Shown: positions 1-9,044, counted from the first letter of the stretch. The stretch is DNA of 64,000 nucleotides from Rhodospirillaceae bacterium (GCA_018401495.1 JAGYJX010000021.1:62001-126000); one strand, 5' to 3'. Notes: generated by a model from the letters alone, not told the origin. A program made the numbers and translations.

Positions 1-147
1 AAGTACAACACCAACCACTTCCCGATCCAGGACTACTACCTGGTCAAGGCCGTGAAGCGCGCCGACGGCAAGTACGCGACGTCGGTCGTCGAGAAGGTGT
101 TCGACGACTACGGCGACATCTACGCCGCCGAATGCTCGATGAAGTGA
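1..147 (+). CDS. livK: ABC transporter substrate-binding protein, C-terminal fragment
   Basis: Only the last 48 codons are in the window, open from base 1 and ending in TGA. The fragment carries the motif HFPIQDYYLV followed by a short Val-rich strand and a Cys near the end, as in the C-terminus of periplasmic binding proteins for branched-chain amino acids, amides or aromatic acids. It lies 66 bp upstream of livH and in the same direction, the usual position of the binding protein in such an operon. The identification therefore rests mostly on context. The substrate cannot be told from this fragment. Confidence 0.65.
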   Translation, partial: KYNTNHFPIQDYYLVKAVKRADGKYATSVVEKVFDDYGDIYAAECSMK

Positions 148-213
148 GCCGGGCCTGAACCGAATGGCGGGCGGGGCCTCGGCTCCGCCCGTTTTCCGCT
201 TGGGAGGGAACGG

Positions 214-1137
214 ATGACGGCGACCCTGGTCGCGGTCCAGGTGCTGAACGGGCTCCAGCTCGGCGTGCTGCTGTTCCTGGTGGCGGCCGGCCTGACGCTG
301 GTGTTCGGGGTCATGGACTTCATCAACCTGGCGCACGGCGTGCAGTACATGCTCGGCGCCTATCTCGCCGTGACGTTCTACGGCCTCACCGGCAACTTCT
401 TCGCGGCGTTGGTGCTGGCGTTGCTGGCGGCGCTGGCGTTCGGGCTGCTGCTGGAGTTCGTGGTGTTCCGGCACCTCTACGACCGCGACCATCTCGACCA
501 GGTCCTGGCGACCTTCGGCGTGATCCTGTTCCTGAACGAGGGCGTGCGGATCGTCTGGGGGGCGGCGCCGCTGTCCTACCCGATCCCGCAACTCCTGCAG
601 GGCACCATCCCGTTGATCGACGGCTTCGGCTACCCGATCTACCGGGTCGCGATGATCCTGTCGGGGCTGGCCACGGCGGTCCTGCTGTGGTTCCTGGTAA
701 CCCGCACCCGGGTCGGCATGCTGGTCCGCGCCGGGGCCACCAACCCGCGCATGGTTTCCGCCCTAGGCGTCGACATCCGCCGGCTGTTCATGGTGGTGTT
801 CGGGTTCGGCGCGATGCTGGCGGGCTTCGCCGGGGTGATGTCCGGCCCGATCCTGTCGGTCGAGCCCGGAATGGGCGACGGCGTGCTGATCCTGGCCTTC
901 GTGGTGATCGTGATCGGCGGCATCGGCTCGATCCGCGGTGCCTTCGTCGCGGCGCTGATCATCGGGCTGGTCGATACCCTCGGACGGTCGTTCATGACCG
1001 ATATCTTCAAGGCCTTCATGGCGCCGGCGGCCGCCAACCAGGTCGGCCCGGCGATCGCCTCGATGCTGATCTACCTTCTGATGGCCGGGGTGCTGTTCTT
1101 CCGTCCGACCGGCCTGTTCCCGGCTACCGGACGATGA
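214..1137 (+). CDS. livH: Branched-chain amino acid-type ABC transporter permease LivH
   Basis: Inner-membrane permease of 307 aa, the usual LivH length. It is hydrophobic throughout, with eight or so membrane segments, and has the family motif around FGVMDFINLAHGVQYMLGAY in the second segment. The ATG follows GGGAGGGAACGG, a good ribosome binding site. Its stop overlaps the next start in ATGA, so it is translationally coupled to livM. Together with the upstream binding protein and livMGF it forms one importer. Such systems import branched-chain amino acids but often also amides or aromatic acids, and nothing here fixes the ligand. Confidence 0.93.
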   Translation: MTATLVAVQVLNGLQLGVLLFLVAAGLTLVFGVMDFINLAHGVQYMLGAYLAVTFYGLTGNFFAALVLALLAALAFGLLLEFVVFRHLYDRDHLDQVLATFGVILFLNEGVRIVWGAAPLSYPIPQLLQGTIPLIDGFGYPIYRVAMILSGLATAVLLWFLVTRTRVGMLVRAGATNPRMVSALGVDIRRLFMVVFGFGAMLAGFAGVMSGPILSVEPGMGDGVLILAFVVIVIGGIGSIRGAFVAALIIGLVDTLGRSFMTDIFKAFMAPAAANQVGPAIASMLIYLLMAGVLFFRPTGLFPATGR

Positions 1138-2102
1138 GCGCTCCGGTCGGCGTGGTGGCGGCGACGGGGTCGGGGCGTGTCGTCCCGGCGGTGCTGCTGA
1201 TCCTGCTGGCGGCGCTGCCGGCGGTCGCTAACGCGGCCGATCTCAGCTTCGCCACCCTGCTGATGACGCGGGTGATGATCTACGCCATCGCCGCGCTCAG
1301 CCTCGACCTGATCCTCGGTTACGGCGCCATGGTCAGTTTCGGGCACGCCGCCTTCGTCGGCATCGGCGCCTACGCCATCGGCATCGCCTCGGCCCACGAC
1401 CTCTGGGAGGGGGCGATCACCTTCCCGCTGGCGATGCTGGCGGCCGGTCTGTTCGCGCTGGTGACGGGGGCGATCAGCCTGCGCACGCGCGGCGTCTACT
1501 TCATCATGATCACCCTCGCCTTCGGGCAGATGGCCTACTTCACGGCAAGCAGCCTGTCGGAGTATGGCGGCGACGACGGGCTGACCATGTGGGCGCAAAC
1601 CGAGTTCCTGGGCGCCGAGCCATTCGGGGACCGGACGACTTTCTACTACCTGGTCCTGGCCTGCCTCGCCGGCTGCTTCGTGTTCCTGCGGGCGCTGGTC
1701 GCCTCGCGCTTCGGGCGGGTGATCGCCGGCGTGCGCGAGAACCGGCTGCGCATGCAGGCGGTCGGCTTCAACCCCTACCTCTATCAGCTGGCCGCCTACG
1801 TGATCGCCGGCATGATCGCCGGTCTGGCCGGCGCCCTGCTGGCCAACCACGCCGAGTTCGTCAGCCCGTCCTACATGTCCTGGCAGCGCTCGGGCGACCT
1901 GATCATCATGGTGGTGCTCGGCGGCATGGGAACGCTGCACGGCGCCGTCCTCGGCGCGATCGCCTACCTCATGCTGGAGGAGGGGCTGTCCCACTTCACC
2001 GAGCACTGGCGGGTGATCTTCGGCCCGCTGCTGATCCTGATCGTGCTGTACGCCCGCGGCGGGCTCGGCAGCCTGCTCCGGCGGGGTGGTTCGGATGGCT
2101 GA
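1134..2102 (+). CDS. livM: Branched-chain amino acid-type ABC transporter permease LivM
   Basis: Second permease subunit, 322 aa. The start is the ATG overlapping the livH stop (ATGA); an open frame runs further upstream but only as a shadow of livH. The LivM signature is visible: GYGAMVSFGHAAFVGIGAYA near residue 65, then a long conserved loop and the GGMGTLHGAVLGA motif near residue 265 that contacts the ATPase. It heterodimerises with LivH in the inner membrane. The 3' end overlaps livG by 8 bp. Confidence 0.93.
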   Translation: MSAPVGVVAATGSGRVVPAVLLILLAALPAVANAADLSFATLLMTRVMIYAIAALSLDLILGYGAMVSFGHAAFVGIGAYAIGIASAHDLWEGAITFPLAMLAAGLFALVTGAISLRTRGVYFIMITLAFGQMAYFTASSLSEYGGDDGLTMWAQTEFLGAEPFGDRTTFYYLVLACLAGCFVFLRALVASRFGRVIAGVRENRLRMQAVGFNPYLYQLAAYVIAGMIAGLAGALLANHAEFVSPSYMSWQRSGDLIIMVVLGGMGTLHGAVLGAIAYLMLEEGLSHFTEHWRVIFGPLLILIVLYARGGLGSLLRRGGSDG

Positions 2103-2850
2103 GCCGATCCTGGTTCTCGACCGGGTGCGCAAGGCCTATGGCGCGCTGACCGTCACCGACGACCTGTCGATGACGGTGGAGACGGGCTCGATCCACGCGC
2201 TGATCGGTCCCAACGGGGCCGGCAAGACCACGCTCATCGGCCAGATCTCCGGCCAGATTGCGCCCGATGCCGGGCGCATCCGGTTCGCCGGACGCGATAT
2301 CACCGACCTGCCGATGCACGCCCGCTGCAGGCTCGGCCTCGCCCGCTCGTTCCAGATCACCACCATCCTGCCGGGCTTTTCGACCCTGGAGAACGTCGCG
2401 GTCGCGGCGCAGGCGCACGCCGGCCACAGCTTCCGGTTCCTGCGCCCGGCGGCTGCTGAGGCCGAACTGAACGATGCCGCCATGGCGGCCCTCGACACCG
2501 TCGGGCTGACCCGGCGGGCCGGCCTCCGCGCGGGGTCTCTGAGCCACGGCGAGAAACGCCAGCTCGAGATCGCCATCGCGCTGGTGATGCGCCCGAAGCT
2601 GCTGCTGCTGGACGAGCCTATGGCCGGTACCGGCCACGACGAGAGCGCCCGCCTGGTGGAGACCCTGGAGGCGCTGCGCGGCTCGCTGACGATCCTGCTG
2701 GTCGAGCACGACATGGAGGCGGTGTTCGCGCTGGCCGACCGGATCTCGGTGCTGGTCTACGGGCGCGTCATCGCCGAGGGCACGCCAGAGGCAATACGCG
2801 CCGACCCGGAGGTGCGCACCGCCTATCTCGGCGAGGAGAGCGTGCGGTGA
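2095..2850 (+). CDS. livG: ABC transporter ATP-binding protein LivG
   Basis: Cytoplasmic ATPase of 251 aa. Walker A GPNGAGKTT lies at residues 38-46, the signature region is LSHGEKRQLEI, Walker B is LLLLDEPMAG, and the H-loop is the canonical LLVEHDM. The ATG at 2095 is chosen over a GTG three codons upstream because it gives the short overlap with livM typical of this operon. After Walker B the usual Met-Ser-Pro is replaced by TGHDES, a small deviation without obvious loss of function. It pairs with LivF. Confidence 0.92.
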   Translation: MAEPILVLDRVRKAYGALTVTDDLSMTVETGSIHALIGPNGAGKTTLIGQISGQIAPDAGRIRFAGRDITDLPMHARCRLGLARSFQITTILPGFSTLENVAVAAQAHAGHSFRFLRPAAAEAELNDAAMAALDTVGLTRRAGLRAGSLSHGEKRQLEIAIALVMRPKLLLLDEPMAGTGHDESARLVETLEALRGSLTILLVEHDMEAVFALADRISVLVYGRVIAEGTPEAIRADPEVRTAYLGEESVR

Positions 2851-3560
2851 GCCCGCCGATGCTCAGCGTCGAGGACCTGACGTCGGGCTACGGCGACAGC
2901 CAGGTGCTGTTCGGCATGAGCTTCGAGATCGCCGTCGGCGAGGTGGTGACGTTGATGGGCCGCAACGGCATGGGCAAGACCACCACCGTCGCCAGCGTCA
3001 TGGGGCTGGTGCGCCCCACCGGTGGTGCGGTCCGCGTCGACGGTGAGCCGGTGCACGGCCTGCAGCCTTACCGGATCGCCCAGCGCGGGCTCGGCCTGGT
3101 GCCGGAAGGGCGCCAGGTGTTTCCGACGCTGACGGTGGACGAAAACCTGATCGCAACCTCGGCCAACCGCGGCGGCGGAGCGCCGCGCTGGACGCTCGAC
3201 GCGGTGATCGACCTGTTCCCGAGGCTCGGCGAGCGGCGTCGTCACCTCGGCGGCCAGCTGTCCGGCGGCGAGCAGCAGATGCTGGCGATCGGCCGGGCGC
3301 TGATGACCAATCCGCGCCTGCTGATCCTGGACGAGGCGACCGAGGGGCTGGCACCGATCATCCGCGAGGAAATCTGGGGATGCCTCGGCCGGCTCAAGGC
3401 CGAGGGCGAGGCGATCCTGGTGATCGACAAGAACGTCTCGGCCCTGCTGGACCTCGCCGATCGGCATTACGTCGTCGAGAAGGGCAGGGTGGTGTGGCAA
3501 GGCGACAGCCCGGCGTTCCGGGCGGACGCCGGCGTAATCGACCGGTACCTGCATGTCTGA
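2847..3560 (+). CDS. livF: ABC transporter ATP-binding protein LivF
   Basis: Second ATPase of the importer, 237 aa, starting with GTG that overlaps the livG stop (GTGA). Walker A is GRNGMGKTT, the ABC signature is LSGGEQQMLAIGRAL, and Walker B is LLILDEATEG. LivF proteins generally carry E-Q-N where other ABC ATPases have the H-loop His; here the same spot reads VIDKNVSALL, an uncommon variant, and a Glu-Ala follows Walker B instead of Glu-Pro. It ends 4 bp from the convergent acetyltransferase gene. Confidence 0.92.
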   Translation: MSPPMLSVEDLTSGYGDSQVLFGMSFEIAVGEVVTLMGRNGMGKTTTVASVMGLVRPTGGAVRVDGEPVHGLQPYRIAQRGLGLVPEGRQVFPTLTVDENLIATSANRGGGAPRWTLDAVIDLFPRLGERRRHLGGQLSGGEQQMLAIGRALMTNPRLLILDEATEGLAPIIREEIWGCLGRLKAEGEAILVIDKNVSALLDLADRHYVVEKGRVVWQGDSPAFRADAGVIDRYLHV

Positions 3561-3564
3561 CGCG

Positions 3565-4107
3565 TCAGGCGTCGGGATCCCCGACATCGCCGGCCCCGAG
3601 CGGGCGCTGCATGATCACCACGTCCACCCAGCGGCCGAGCTTGAAGCCGACCGCCTTCAGGTGGCCTGCCTCGTGGAAGCCGAGCGCGGCGTGCAGGGCG
3701 ATCGAGGCGGTGTTGCCGCGGTCGCCGATGACCGCGACCATCTGCCGCCAGGGCCCGACCTCGCAGATCTCGATCAGGGTGGTCAGCAGCGCCCGGCCGA
3801 CCCCATGCCGGACCGCGCCCGGCGCCACGTAGACCGAGTTCTCGACGGTGTGGCGGTAGGCGGGGCGCGGTCGATACGGGCCGACATAGGCGTAGCCAAG
3901 GATCGCACCGTCGGCCTCGGCCACCAGATGCGGCATGCCGCGCTCGACGATCGCCAGGCGGCGAGCCGACATTTCCCCAATGTCGGGAGGAGTCTCCTCG
4001 AACGAGCCGAAGCCGTGGACGACGTGGTGGGCGTAGATCGCCTGGATGGCGGCGATGTCGCGGGCCTCGGAGGGCCGGATCTGCACGGTCGGGTCGCGCT
4101 CGCTCAT
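3565..4107 (-). CDS. GNAT N-acetyltransferase, phosphinothricin acetyltransferase-like
   Basis: GNAT-family enzyme of 180 aa that would transfer acetyl from acetyl-CoA to an amine. The start chosen (MSERDPTVQIRP) has GAGGAA eight bases upstream; a longer frame exists but lacks a good site. Visible motifs are the early IQAIYAHHV with FEETPP, typical of the PAT/bar and YncA-like subgroup, the acetyl-CoA loop RHGVGRALL near residue 110, and the C-terminal LGFHEAGHLKAVGFKLGRW. Members acetylate phosphinothricin-like or methionine-sulfoximine-like amino acid analogues. The actual substrate is unknown. It is monocistronic and convergent with livF. Confidence 0.82.
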   Translation of the reverse strand: MSERDPTVQIRPSEARDIAAIQAIYAHHVVHGFGSFEETPPDIGEMSARRLAIVERGMPHLVAEADGAILGYAYVGPYRPRPAYRHTVENSVYVAPGAVRHGVGRALLTTLIEICEVGPWRQMVAVIGDRGNTASIALHAALGFHEAGHLKAVGFKLGRWVDVVIMQRPLGAGDVGDPDA

Positions 4108-4196
4108 GTCGGTTCCTCGTCCCCTGGAGCAATGTACCGTGGCGGGCGGCGGCCCGGCATGCAAGGAATCCCGAAAACCCCACGTGGAGGTGCGCT

Positions 4197-4640
4197 ATGA
4201 CGATCATGACCGCCGGAATCACCCCGGCCGGCAAGGGCCTGGACGGTGTGGCCTGGAACATCCTGGGCCAGACCTACTACCCCAAGCAGGAGAGCGTTTC
4301 CTCGTTCGCCTTCGAGACGCTGTTTCCGGTCGGGACCTTCGTGCCCCCGCACATCCACCCGACCCAGGATGAGTTCATCTACATGCTGGACGGCACCTTT
4401 GAACTGATGCTCGACGGCCAGACCCTGCACGCCACCAACGGCGACCTGATCCGCATGCCGATGGGCCTGCCGCACGGCATATTCAACAAATCCGACAAGC
4501 CCGTGAAGGCGCTGTTCTGGGTGACCCCGGCGCTCAGCCTGCGCCAGCTTTTCGAGCGCATCCACAACCTCTCCGACCCGGCCGAGGTGGTCCGGATCGC
4601 CGCCGAGCACGAGGTCGAGTTCCTGCCGCCGCCGGCCTGA
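4197..4640 (+). CDS. Cupin-domain protein
   Basis: Single-domain cupin of 147 aa with a strong GGAGG eight bases before the ATG. The metal-binding motifs are visible: PPHIHPTQDEFIYMLDG (two His and a Glu) near residue 50 and the second-motif His in MGLPHGIFN near residue 98. These suit a mononuclear metal-binding beta-barrel, as in small dioxygenase-like or sensor cupins. The final 30 residues form a helical tail with FERIHNLSDPAEVV. It has no operon partner and no substrate can be named. Confidence 0.8.
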   Translation: MTIMTAGITPAGKGLDGVAWNILGQTYYPKQESVSSFAFETLFPVGTFVPPHIHPTQDEFIYMLDGTFELMLDGQTLHATNGDLIRMPMGLPHGIFNKSDKPVKALFWVTPALSLRQLFERIHNLSDPAEVVRIAAEHEVEFLPPPA

Positions 4641-4743
4641 TCGGCGCTCCCCATCGAGGGGCGGCCACCGGCGCCTGGGCCAGCAGCGCCCTTGCCAGCA
4701 GCGCCTTTGGCGGCCGCCCCGGGAGCCGGGCGCGAAGCTGGGT

Positions 4744-6288
4744 TCAACGCGCCAGCTTGGCGAACTCCCGGATGGCGACGGACTTGTAGCTCCAGACCAG
4801 CTTCACGTTGTATCGCAGATCCTGCCAGCTCGTGAGGGTGCGCCACACGAAGATCGCCATCTTCAGGCGCTGGAATCGGCGGTAGCGCACAGCGATGTCG
4901 GCTGGGGTGAACTCCGGCGTGGTGATCTGGTTGGCGGCGTAGGGCAGGGACGGGTCGCGCAGGGCGTCCCTGACGGCGATCTCGTGCAGCTCGGTGCCCG
5001 GCAGGGCGACGGCAAGGTTCATCCCGGGCCAGACGCCGTAGCGTCGATAGCGGTCGAGCGCATAGCGGAAGGTGGTGTCGATCTCGTCGAGCCGCTCGCC
5101 GGGAAGGCCGACGACGTAGAACGCCATCAGGCGCAGCCCGACCCGCTGCGTGAATGCCATCAGATCGTCGACCTGGGATAGGTCCAGGCGCTTGCGCACA
5201 ACCTTGTCCAGCACCCGCTGCACCGCCGATTCGATCGCCACCACCAGGTGCTGGCAGCCGGCTGCCTTCGACCGGGCGACCCGCTCCAGGGTCCAGGTGT
5301 CGCCGCGCACGCCATTCGGCGTATCCCAGGGAATGCGTGGCGAGAATTCGAGCAGCACGTCGAGCAGCTGGTCGAAGCGCGCCGGGTCGTGGGTAAGATT
5401 GTCGTCCTCGAAATGCAGGTAGTCGATCGCGTAGCGATCGCGCAGCAACCGGATGTGCGCACGCACATAGTCCGGCGAATGCGGGCGCCAGCGATACCCC
5501 ATCGTCGCCTGGATCGAGCAGAAGGTGCAGCGGTGCGGACAGCCCCGGCTGGTGATGATTGTGACCGCCCGCCGCCCCCATTCCCGGGTGCGCGGCGAGA
5601 AGCCCGCCGCCTGCAGGGCGAAGTAGCGTTCGACGTCGACGAGGTCGTAGGCCGGCAACGGCAAATCGTCGACCGACTTGATGAAGTCGACCTTGACCTT
5701 CGAATGCTTGCGCAGCAGCCCTGCATCCTCGGGTCGCCCCAGGACGCCCGGGATGGCAGGAACCTCGCCGCCCTCGATGCACTGCAGCAGGGCGTGCAGC
5801 CGCTCCTCGCCCTCGCCGACGACGACGTAATCGACCGCCGGGTGCTCCAGCACTTCGGTGGGAAACACCGAGGCGTGCGGACCGCCGATGATCACGATCG
5901 TTCGCGGCAGGTGGTCCTTGACGATCTCGGCGAGGCGCAGGGCGCGCTCGAACTGCGCGGTGAACATGTTGGAGATGCCGACGACATCGGGCGCCGAGGC
6001 GACGATCCGCGCCGCCATTTCGGCTTCGTCGTCGCCGAACACGGTTCGCGGCCCTGACGGCGTGGCCGTGGTGCTCAGCTTCGCGCTCAGTCGGGCATCG
6101 TAGATGTCGACGTCGCCGTCCCAGTTCCGCTCGCGAAGATACGCGACCATGGACAGTATGCCGAGCGGCAGGCTGACCTGCGGCCGCGCGTTAACCCCCT
6201 CGTAATGCACGAGCTGGTGTGGAATGCACAGCATCAGCTTCAACCGACGAGCGACGCTCGCCATGTCTTTTTCCGCCATCGCTTCCAT
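4744..6288 (-). CDS. B12-binding-domain radical SAM protein
   Basis: Protein of 514 aa. The N-terminal ~200 residues form a cobalamin-binding-type Rossmann region (LPLGILSMVAYL, then IIGGPHASVFPTEVL and VVVGEGEERLHALL). The radical SAM cluster motif CPHRCTFC sits near residue 250, followed by YLHFEDDNLTHD and GLPGERLDEIDTTF, typical of B12/radical SAM methyltransferases and related enzymes. The expected product is a [4Fe-4S], SAM-dependent enzyme, perhaps a C-methylase or ring-contracting enzyme. No upstream ribosome site is obvious for the first ATG; the in-frame ATG at 6264 has GGAAAAAG before it and may be the true start. It has no pathway neighbours, so the substrate is unknown. Confidence 0.88.
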   Translation of the reverse strand: MEAMAEKDMASVARRLKLMLCIPHQLVHYEGVNARPQVSLPLGILSMVAYLRERNWDGDVDIYDARLSAKLSTTATPSGPRTVFGDDEAEMAARIVASAPDVVGISNMFTAQFERALRLAEIVKDHLPRTIVIIGGPHASVFPTEVLEHPAVDYVVVGEGEERLHALLQCIEGGEVPAIPGVLGRPEDAGLLRKHSKVKVDFIKSVDDLPLPAYDLVDVERYFALQAAGFSPRTREWGRRAVTIITSRGCPHRCTFCSIQATMGYRWRPHSPDYVRAHIRLLRDRYAIDYLHFEDDNLTHDPARFDQLLDVLLEFSPRIPWDTPNGVRGDTWTLERVARSKAAGCQHLVVAIESAVQRVLDKVVRKRLDLSQVDDLMAFTQRVGLRLMAFYVVGLPGERLDEIDTTFRYALDRYRRYGVWPGMNLAVALPGTELHEIAVRDALRDPSLPYAANQITTPEFTPADIAVRYRRFQRLKMAIFVWRTLTSWQDLRYNVKLVWSYKSVAIREFAKLAR

Positions 6289-6430
6289 GCGGCGCCGGTT
6301 GCCTGCGGTCGGAGTTCAGGGACTGTGGAACAATCGACGGCGAACCTTAGGAGACGCCGGCGCACCCTGCAAGCAGCAGCGAGACCCGCGACAGGGTGAT
6401 CGGGTTAACGGCGTTGGCCCGTCACAACCT

Positions 6431-6535
6431 GGGTCCCGGCTCTCCGCTGCGCTCCGACCAGGACGAGGGATGTCTGGTAAGTACTTGTTTTTCCTCGTTC
6501 TGGCCCCAGCGGCGCAGCCGCGGAGAGCCGGACCC
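6431..6535. repeat. Long imperfect inverted repeat (palindromic intergenic element)
   Basis: Arms 6431-6468 and 6493-6535 are inverted copies: both begin GGGTCC-GGCTCTCCGC and end CCAG-ACGAGG, with a few mismatches and a 5-base gap. The 24-base loop is AT-rich with a T run. It lies in a 292-bp gap downstream of copB and upstream of the radical SAM gene, with no ORF of its own. It could stop copper-operon transcription or be a REP/ERIC-like dispersed repeat. No other copy is seen in this window. Nothing else is recognised in 6289-6580. Confidence 0.7.
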
Positions 6536-6580
6536 ACCCACCGCTCCGAGATGTGCGCATGCCGGAGACGGAGGCTCCCG

Positions 6581-7303
6581 CTAGAACAACAACCGGACGC
6601 CGACGACGAGCCGCACCGCGTCGGTGTCCTCGCCTTCGGCGCGGGCGATCTCCGCGGTCTCGCCAAGCTTCTTCTCCCAGTGCAGGCCGATATACGGAGC
6701 CACCGTGCGGTCGATCACCTCGTAGCGCAGCCGCAGGCCTAGCTCGATGTCGGTGACGCCCTGGCCCTGGCCGATCTCGCGGTCGTCCGAGGCCGCCAGG
6801 TTGATCTCCGCGACCGGCTGCAGGAACAGCCGGTTGGTGATCAGCAGGTCGTACTCGGCGCTGAAGCGCGAGGAGAGGTCGCCCTTCTCGCTCAGGAACA
6901 GATCGCCGTCGACCTCGAACCAGTGCGGCGCCAGGCCTTCGAAGCCGATCAGTCCGTACGCCCGATCCGGCCCCGCCGGGGTGTCCAGCCGGATCCCGGC
7001 CTTGGCGTCGAAGAACTCCGACACCATCCGGCGGATGACCAGCTGGTTCTCCAGGGTCTCGAACTTCCGGTGCCGGGTCTCGTACTCGGCCTCGGACTCG
7101 ACCGCGAGCTTCCATTCGTCGTTGCCGACCCAGGCCTCGACATCCCAGGCCGCCACGTCCGAGCCTTCACCGGCCCGGTACTCGAGGTGGTCGAAGCGCA
7201 CCGAGGTGAAGATGGCGTGGTCCATCATTTCGGCCGTCGCCGGCGGGGCGGTGGCCAGGGTGATGGCCGCCAGGATCATGGCGAGTTGGCTTTGATACCG
7301 CAT
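6581..7303 (-). CDS. copB: Copper resistance outer-membrane protein CopB
   Basis: CopB/PcoB-family protein of 240 aa with a Sec signal peptide ending near residue 24 (ATAPPATAEM). The mature part is a beta-barrel with alternating aromatic strands: FTSVRFDHLEYR, VGIRLDTPAGPDRAYGLIGF-like strands, and a C-terminal Phe (RLLF) as in outer-membrane barrels. The Met/His-rich N-terminal stretch found in many CopB proteins is absent; only MMDH remains. It is last in the copper operon, 12 bp after copA, and probably acts with CopA in periplasmic copper tolerance. Confidence 0.88.
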   Translation of the reverse strand: MRYQSQLAMILAAITLATAPPATAEMMDHAIFTSVRFDHLEYRAGEGSDVAAWDVEAWVGNDEWKLAVESEAEYETRHRKFETLENQLVIRRMVSEFFDAKAGIRLDTPAGPDRAYGLIGFEGLAPHWFEVDGDLFLSEKGDLSSRFSAEYDLLITNRLFLQPVAEINLAASDDREIGQGQGVTDIELGLRLRYEVIDRTVAPYIGLHWEKKLGETAEIARAEGEDTDAVRLVVGVRLLF

Positions 7304-7315
7304 GACAACCTCCGC

Positions 7316-9034
7316 TCAGCCGCCAAGGGCGGCCGCCTGCGGCCCGCCCTCGACGATCACCTTGCGGAACATGCCGGACGCCATGTGGTACATGAGGTGG
7401 CAGTGGAACGCCCAGGCGCCCGGGGCGTCGACCTCGGTCTCGGTGTAGACCGTCGTCCCGGGTGCGACGCTGACCACGTGCTTGACCGGGTCCCACTTGC
7501 CCTTGCCGGCGTCGAGGATCGACCACATGCCGTGCAGGTGCATGGGGTGGGTCATCATGGTCTCGTTGACGAACTTGAAGCGAACCCGCTCGCCGTATTT
7601 GAGACGGATCGGCTCGGCGTCGGAGTACTTCACGTCGTTGATCGACCAGATGTAGCGCTCCATGTTCCCGGTCAGCCGGATCTCGATCTCGCGGGTCGCC
7701 TCGCGGTCGGGATAGAGCGGCTTCTGCGCCCGCAGATCCGCGTAGGAGAGGAACTTGCCGCCGTTCGCGGCCGACGGCGTGAGGCCGCTGCCCGGGGCGT
7801 AGAACGGGTCGGGCTTGTCGCCCATGGCCATCGTCGAGTGATCCATCTTCGAGTGATCCATCGTCGAGTGGTCCATGCCGGTCATGGAGCCGCCGGTCAT
7901 GGAGCCGTGGCCCATTGCGCCGTGATCCATGCCGCCGTGGTCCATGCCGCCGTGGTCCATCCCGCCGTGGGCGCCCGCCATGTCCGACATGGCGAGGATC
8001 GGCGGCTCGCGAAGTTCGGGGATCTCGGCCGACATGCCCTCGCGCGGCGCCAGCGTGCCGCGGGCGTAGCCGGAGCGGGACATGGCCTCGGCGAACACCG
8101 TGTACGCCCGGTCCTCGGTCGGCCGGACGATCACGTCGTAGGTCTCGGAGACGCCGATGCGGAACTCGTCGACCTTCACCGGCTGCACGTTGTTGCCGTC
8201 GGCCTGCACCACCAGCAAGTCGAGCCCTGGCACCCGGACGTCGAAATAGGTCATCGCCGAGGCGTTGACGAAGCGCAGCCGCACCCGTTCTCCAGGGGTG
8301 AAGAGGCCGGTCCAGTTCTGCTCCGGGCTCTTGCCGTTGACCAGCAGGGTGTAGCCCTGCACGTCGGCGATGTCGGTCGGCATCATCCGCATGCCGCCCC
8401 AGTCCAGTCGGTTCTGGACGGTCTCCGCCAGCCCGTTCTCGCGGGCGTCGCGAAAGAAGTCGGCCACGGTGCGCTGCTGGCGGTTGTAGTAGTCCGGCAT
8501 CTTCTTGAGGTTCGACATGATGCGCATGGCGCTGTGGTCGTGGGAGTCGGACAGGACGACCACATGCTCGCGGTCGACCTTGAAGGGCTCGCGGGCCGTC
8601 GGCTCGATGACGATCGCGCCGTAGGCGCCCTCCTGCTCCTGCATGCCGGAGTGGCTGTGGTACCAGTAGGTGCCGCTCTGGGTGATCGGGAAACGGTAGG
8701 TGAAGGTCTCGCCCGGGGCGATGCCGGGGAAGCTGATGTCCGGGACCCCGTCCTGATCAAACGGCAGGATCAGCCCGTGCCAGTGGATCGACGTCGACTC
8801 GTCGAGGTTGTTGGTCACGTTGATGGTGACCGTCTCGCCCTCCTTGAAGCGCAGGATCGGCCCCGGCGTCTGGCCGTTGTAGGCGATCGCCCGCTTCGGC
8901 GTGCCAGAATGGTCGACGGTGACCTGGTCGATGGTGATGTCGTAGGTCGCGGCCGCGGCGTGCGGGGCGGCGACCGGAGCGGTAAGCGCGGCGACGATCG
9001 TCACCGCGGCAGCACCCGGGAAATACCGGTTCAT
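7316..9034 (-). CDS. copA: Copper resistance multicopper oxidase CopA
   Basis: Periplasmic multicopper oxidase of 572 aa, expected to oxidise Cu(I). Copper-site motifs are all present: IHWHG (His84, His86), WYHSHSGMQEQ, HPMHLHGMW and the C-terminal AFHCHLMYHMASGM. Between domains lies a Met/His-rich insert made of MDHGG and MDHS-type repeats (about 7840-7975) likely to bind Cu(I). The start MNRYFPG is chosen because it begins a clear signal peptide; the longer frame adds only Arg-rich shadow sequence. The signal lacks a twin-arginine motif, although many CopA proteins are Tat substrates. It follows the cupredoxin gene by 10 bp. Confidence 0.93.
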   Translation of the reverse strand: MNRYFPGAAAVTIVAALTAPVAAPHAAAATYDITIDQVTVDHSGTPKRAIAYNGQTPGPILRFKEGETVTINVTNNLDESTSIHWHGLILPFDQDGVPDISFPGIAPGETFTYRFPITQSGTYWYHSHSGMQEQEGAYGAIVIEPTAREPFKVDREHVVVLSDSHDHSAMRIMSNLKKMPDYYNRQQRTVADFFRDARENGLAETVQNRLDWGGMRMMPTDIADVQGYTLLVNGKSPEQNWTGLFTPGERVRLRFVNASAMTYFDVRVPGLDLLVVQADGNNVQPVKVDEFRIGVSETYDVIVRPTEDRAYTVFAEAMSRSGYARGTLAPREGMSAEIPELREPPILAMSDMAGAHGGMDHGGMDHGGMDHGAMGHGSMTGGSMTGMDHSTMDHSKMDHSTMAMGDKPDPFYAPGSGLTPSAANGGKFLSYADLRAQKPLYPDREATREIEIRLTGNMERYIWSINDVKYSDAEPIRLKYGERVRFKFVNETMMTHPMHLHGMWSILDAGKGKWDPVKHVVSVAPGTTVYTETEVDAPGAWAFHCHLMYHMASGMFRKVIVEGGPQAAALGG

Positions 9035-9044
9035 GGCGGCGCCC

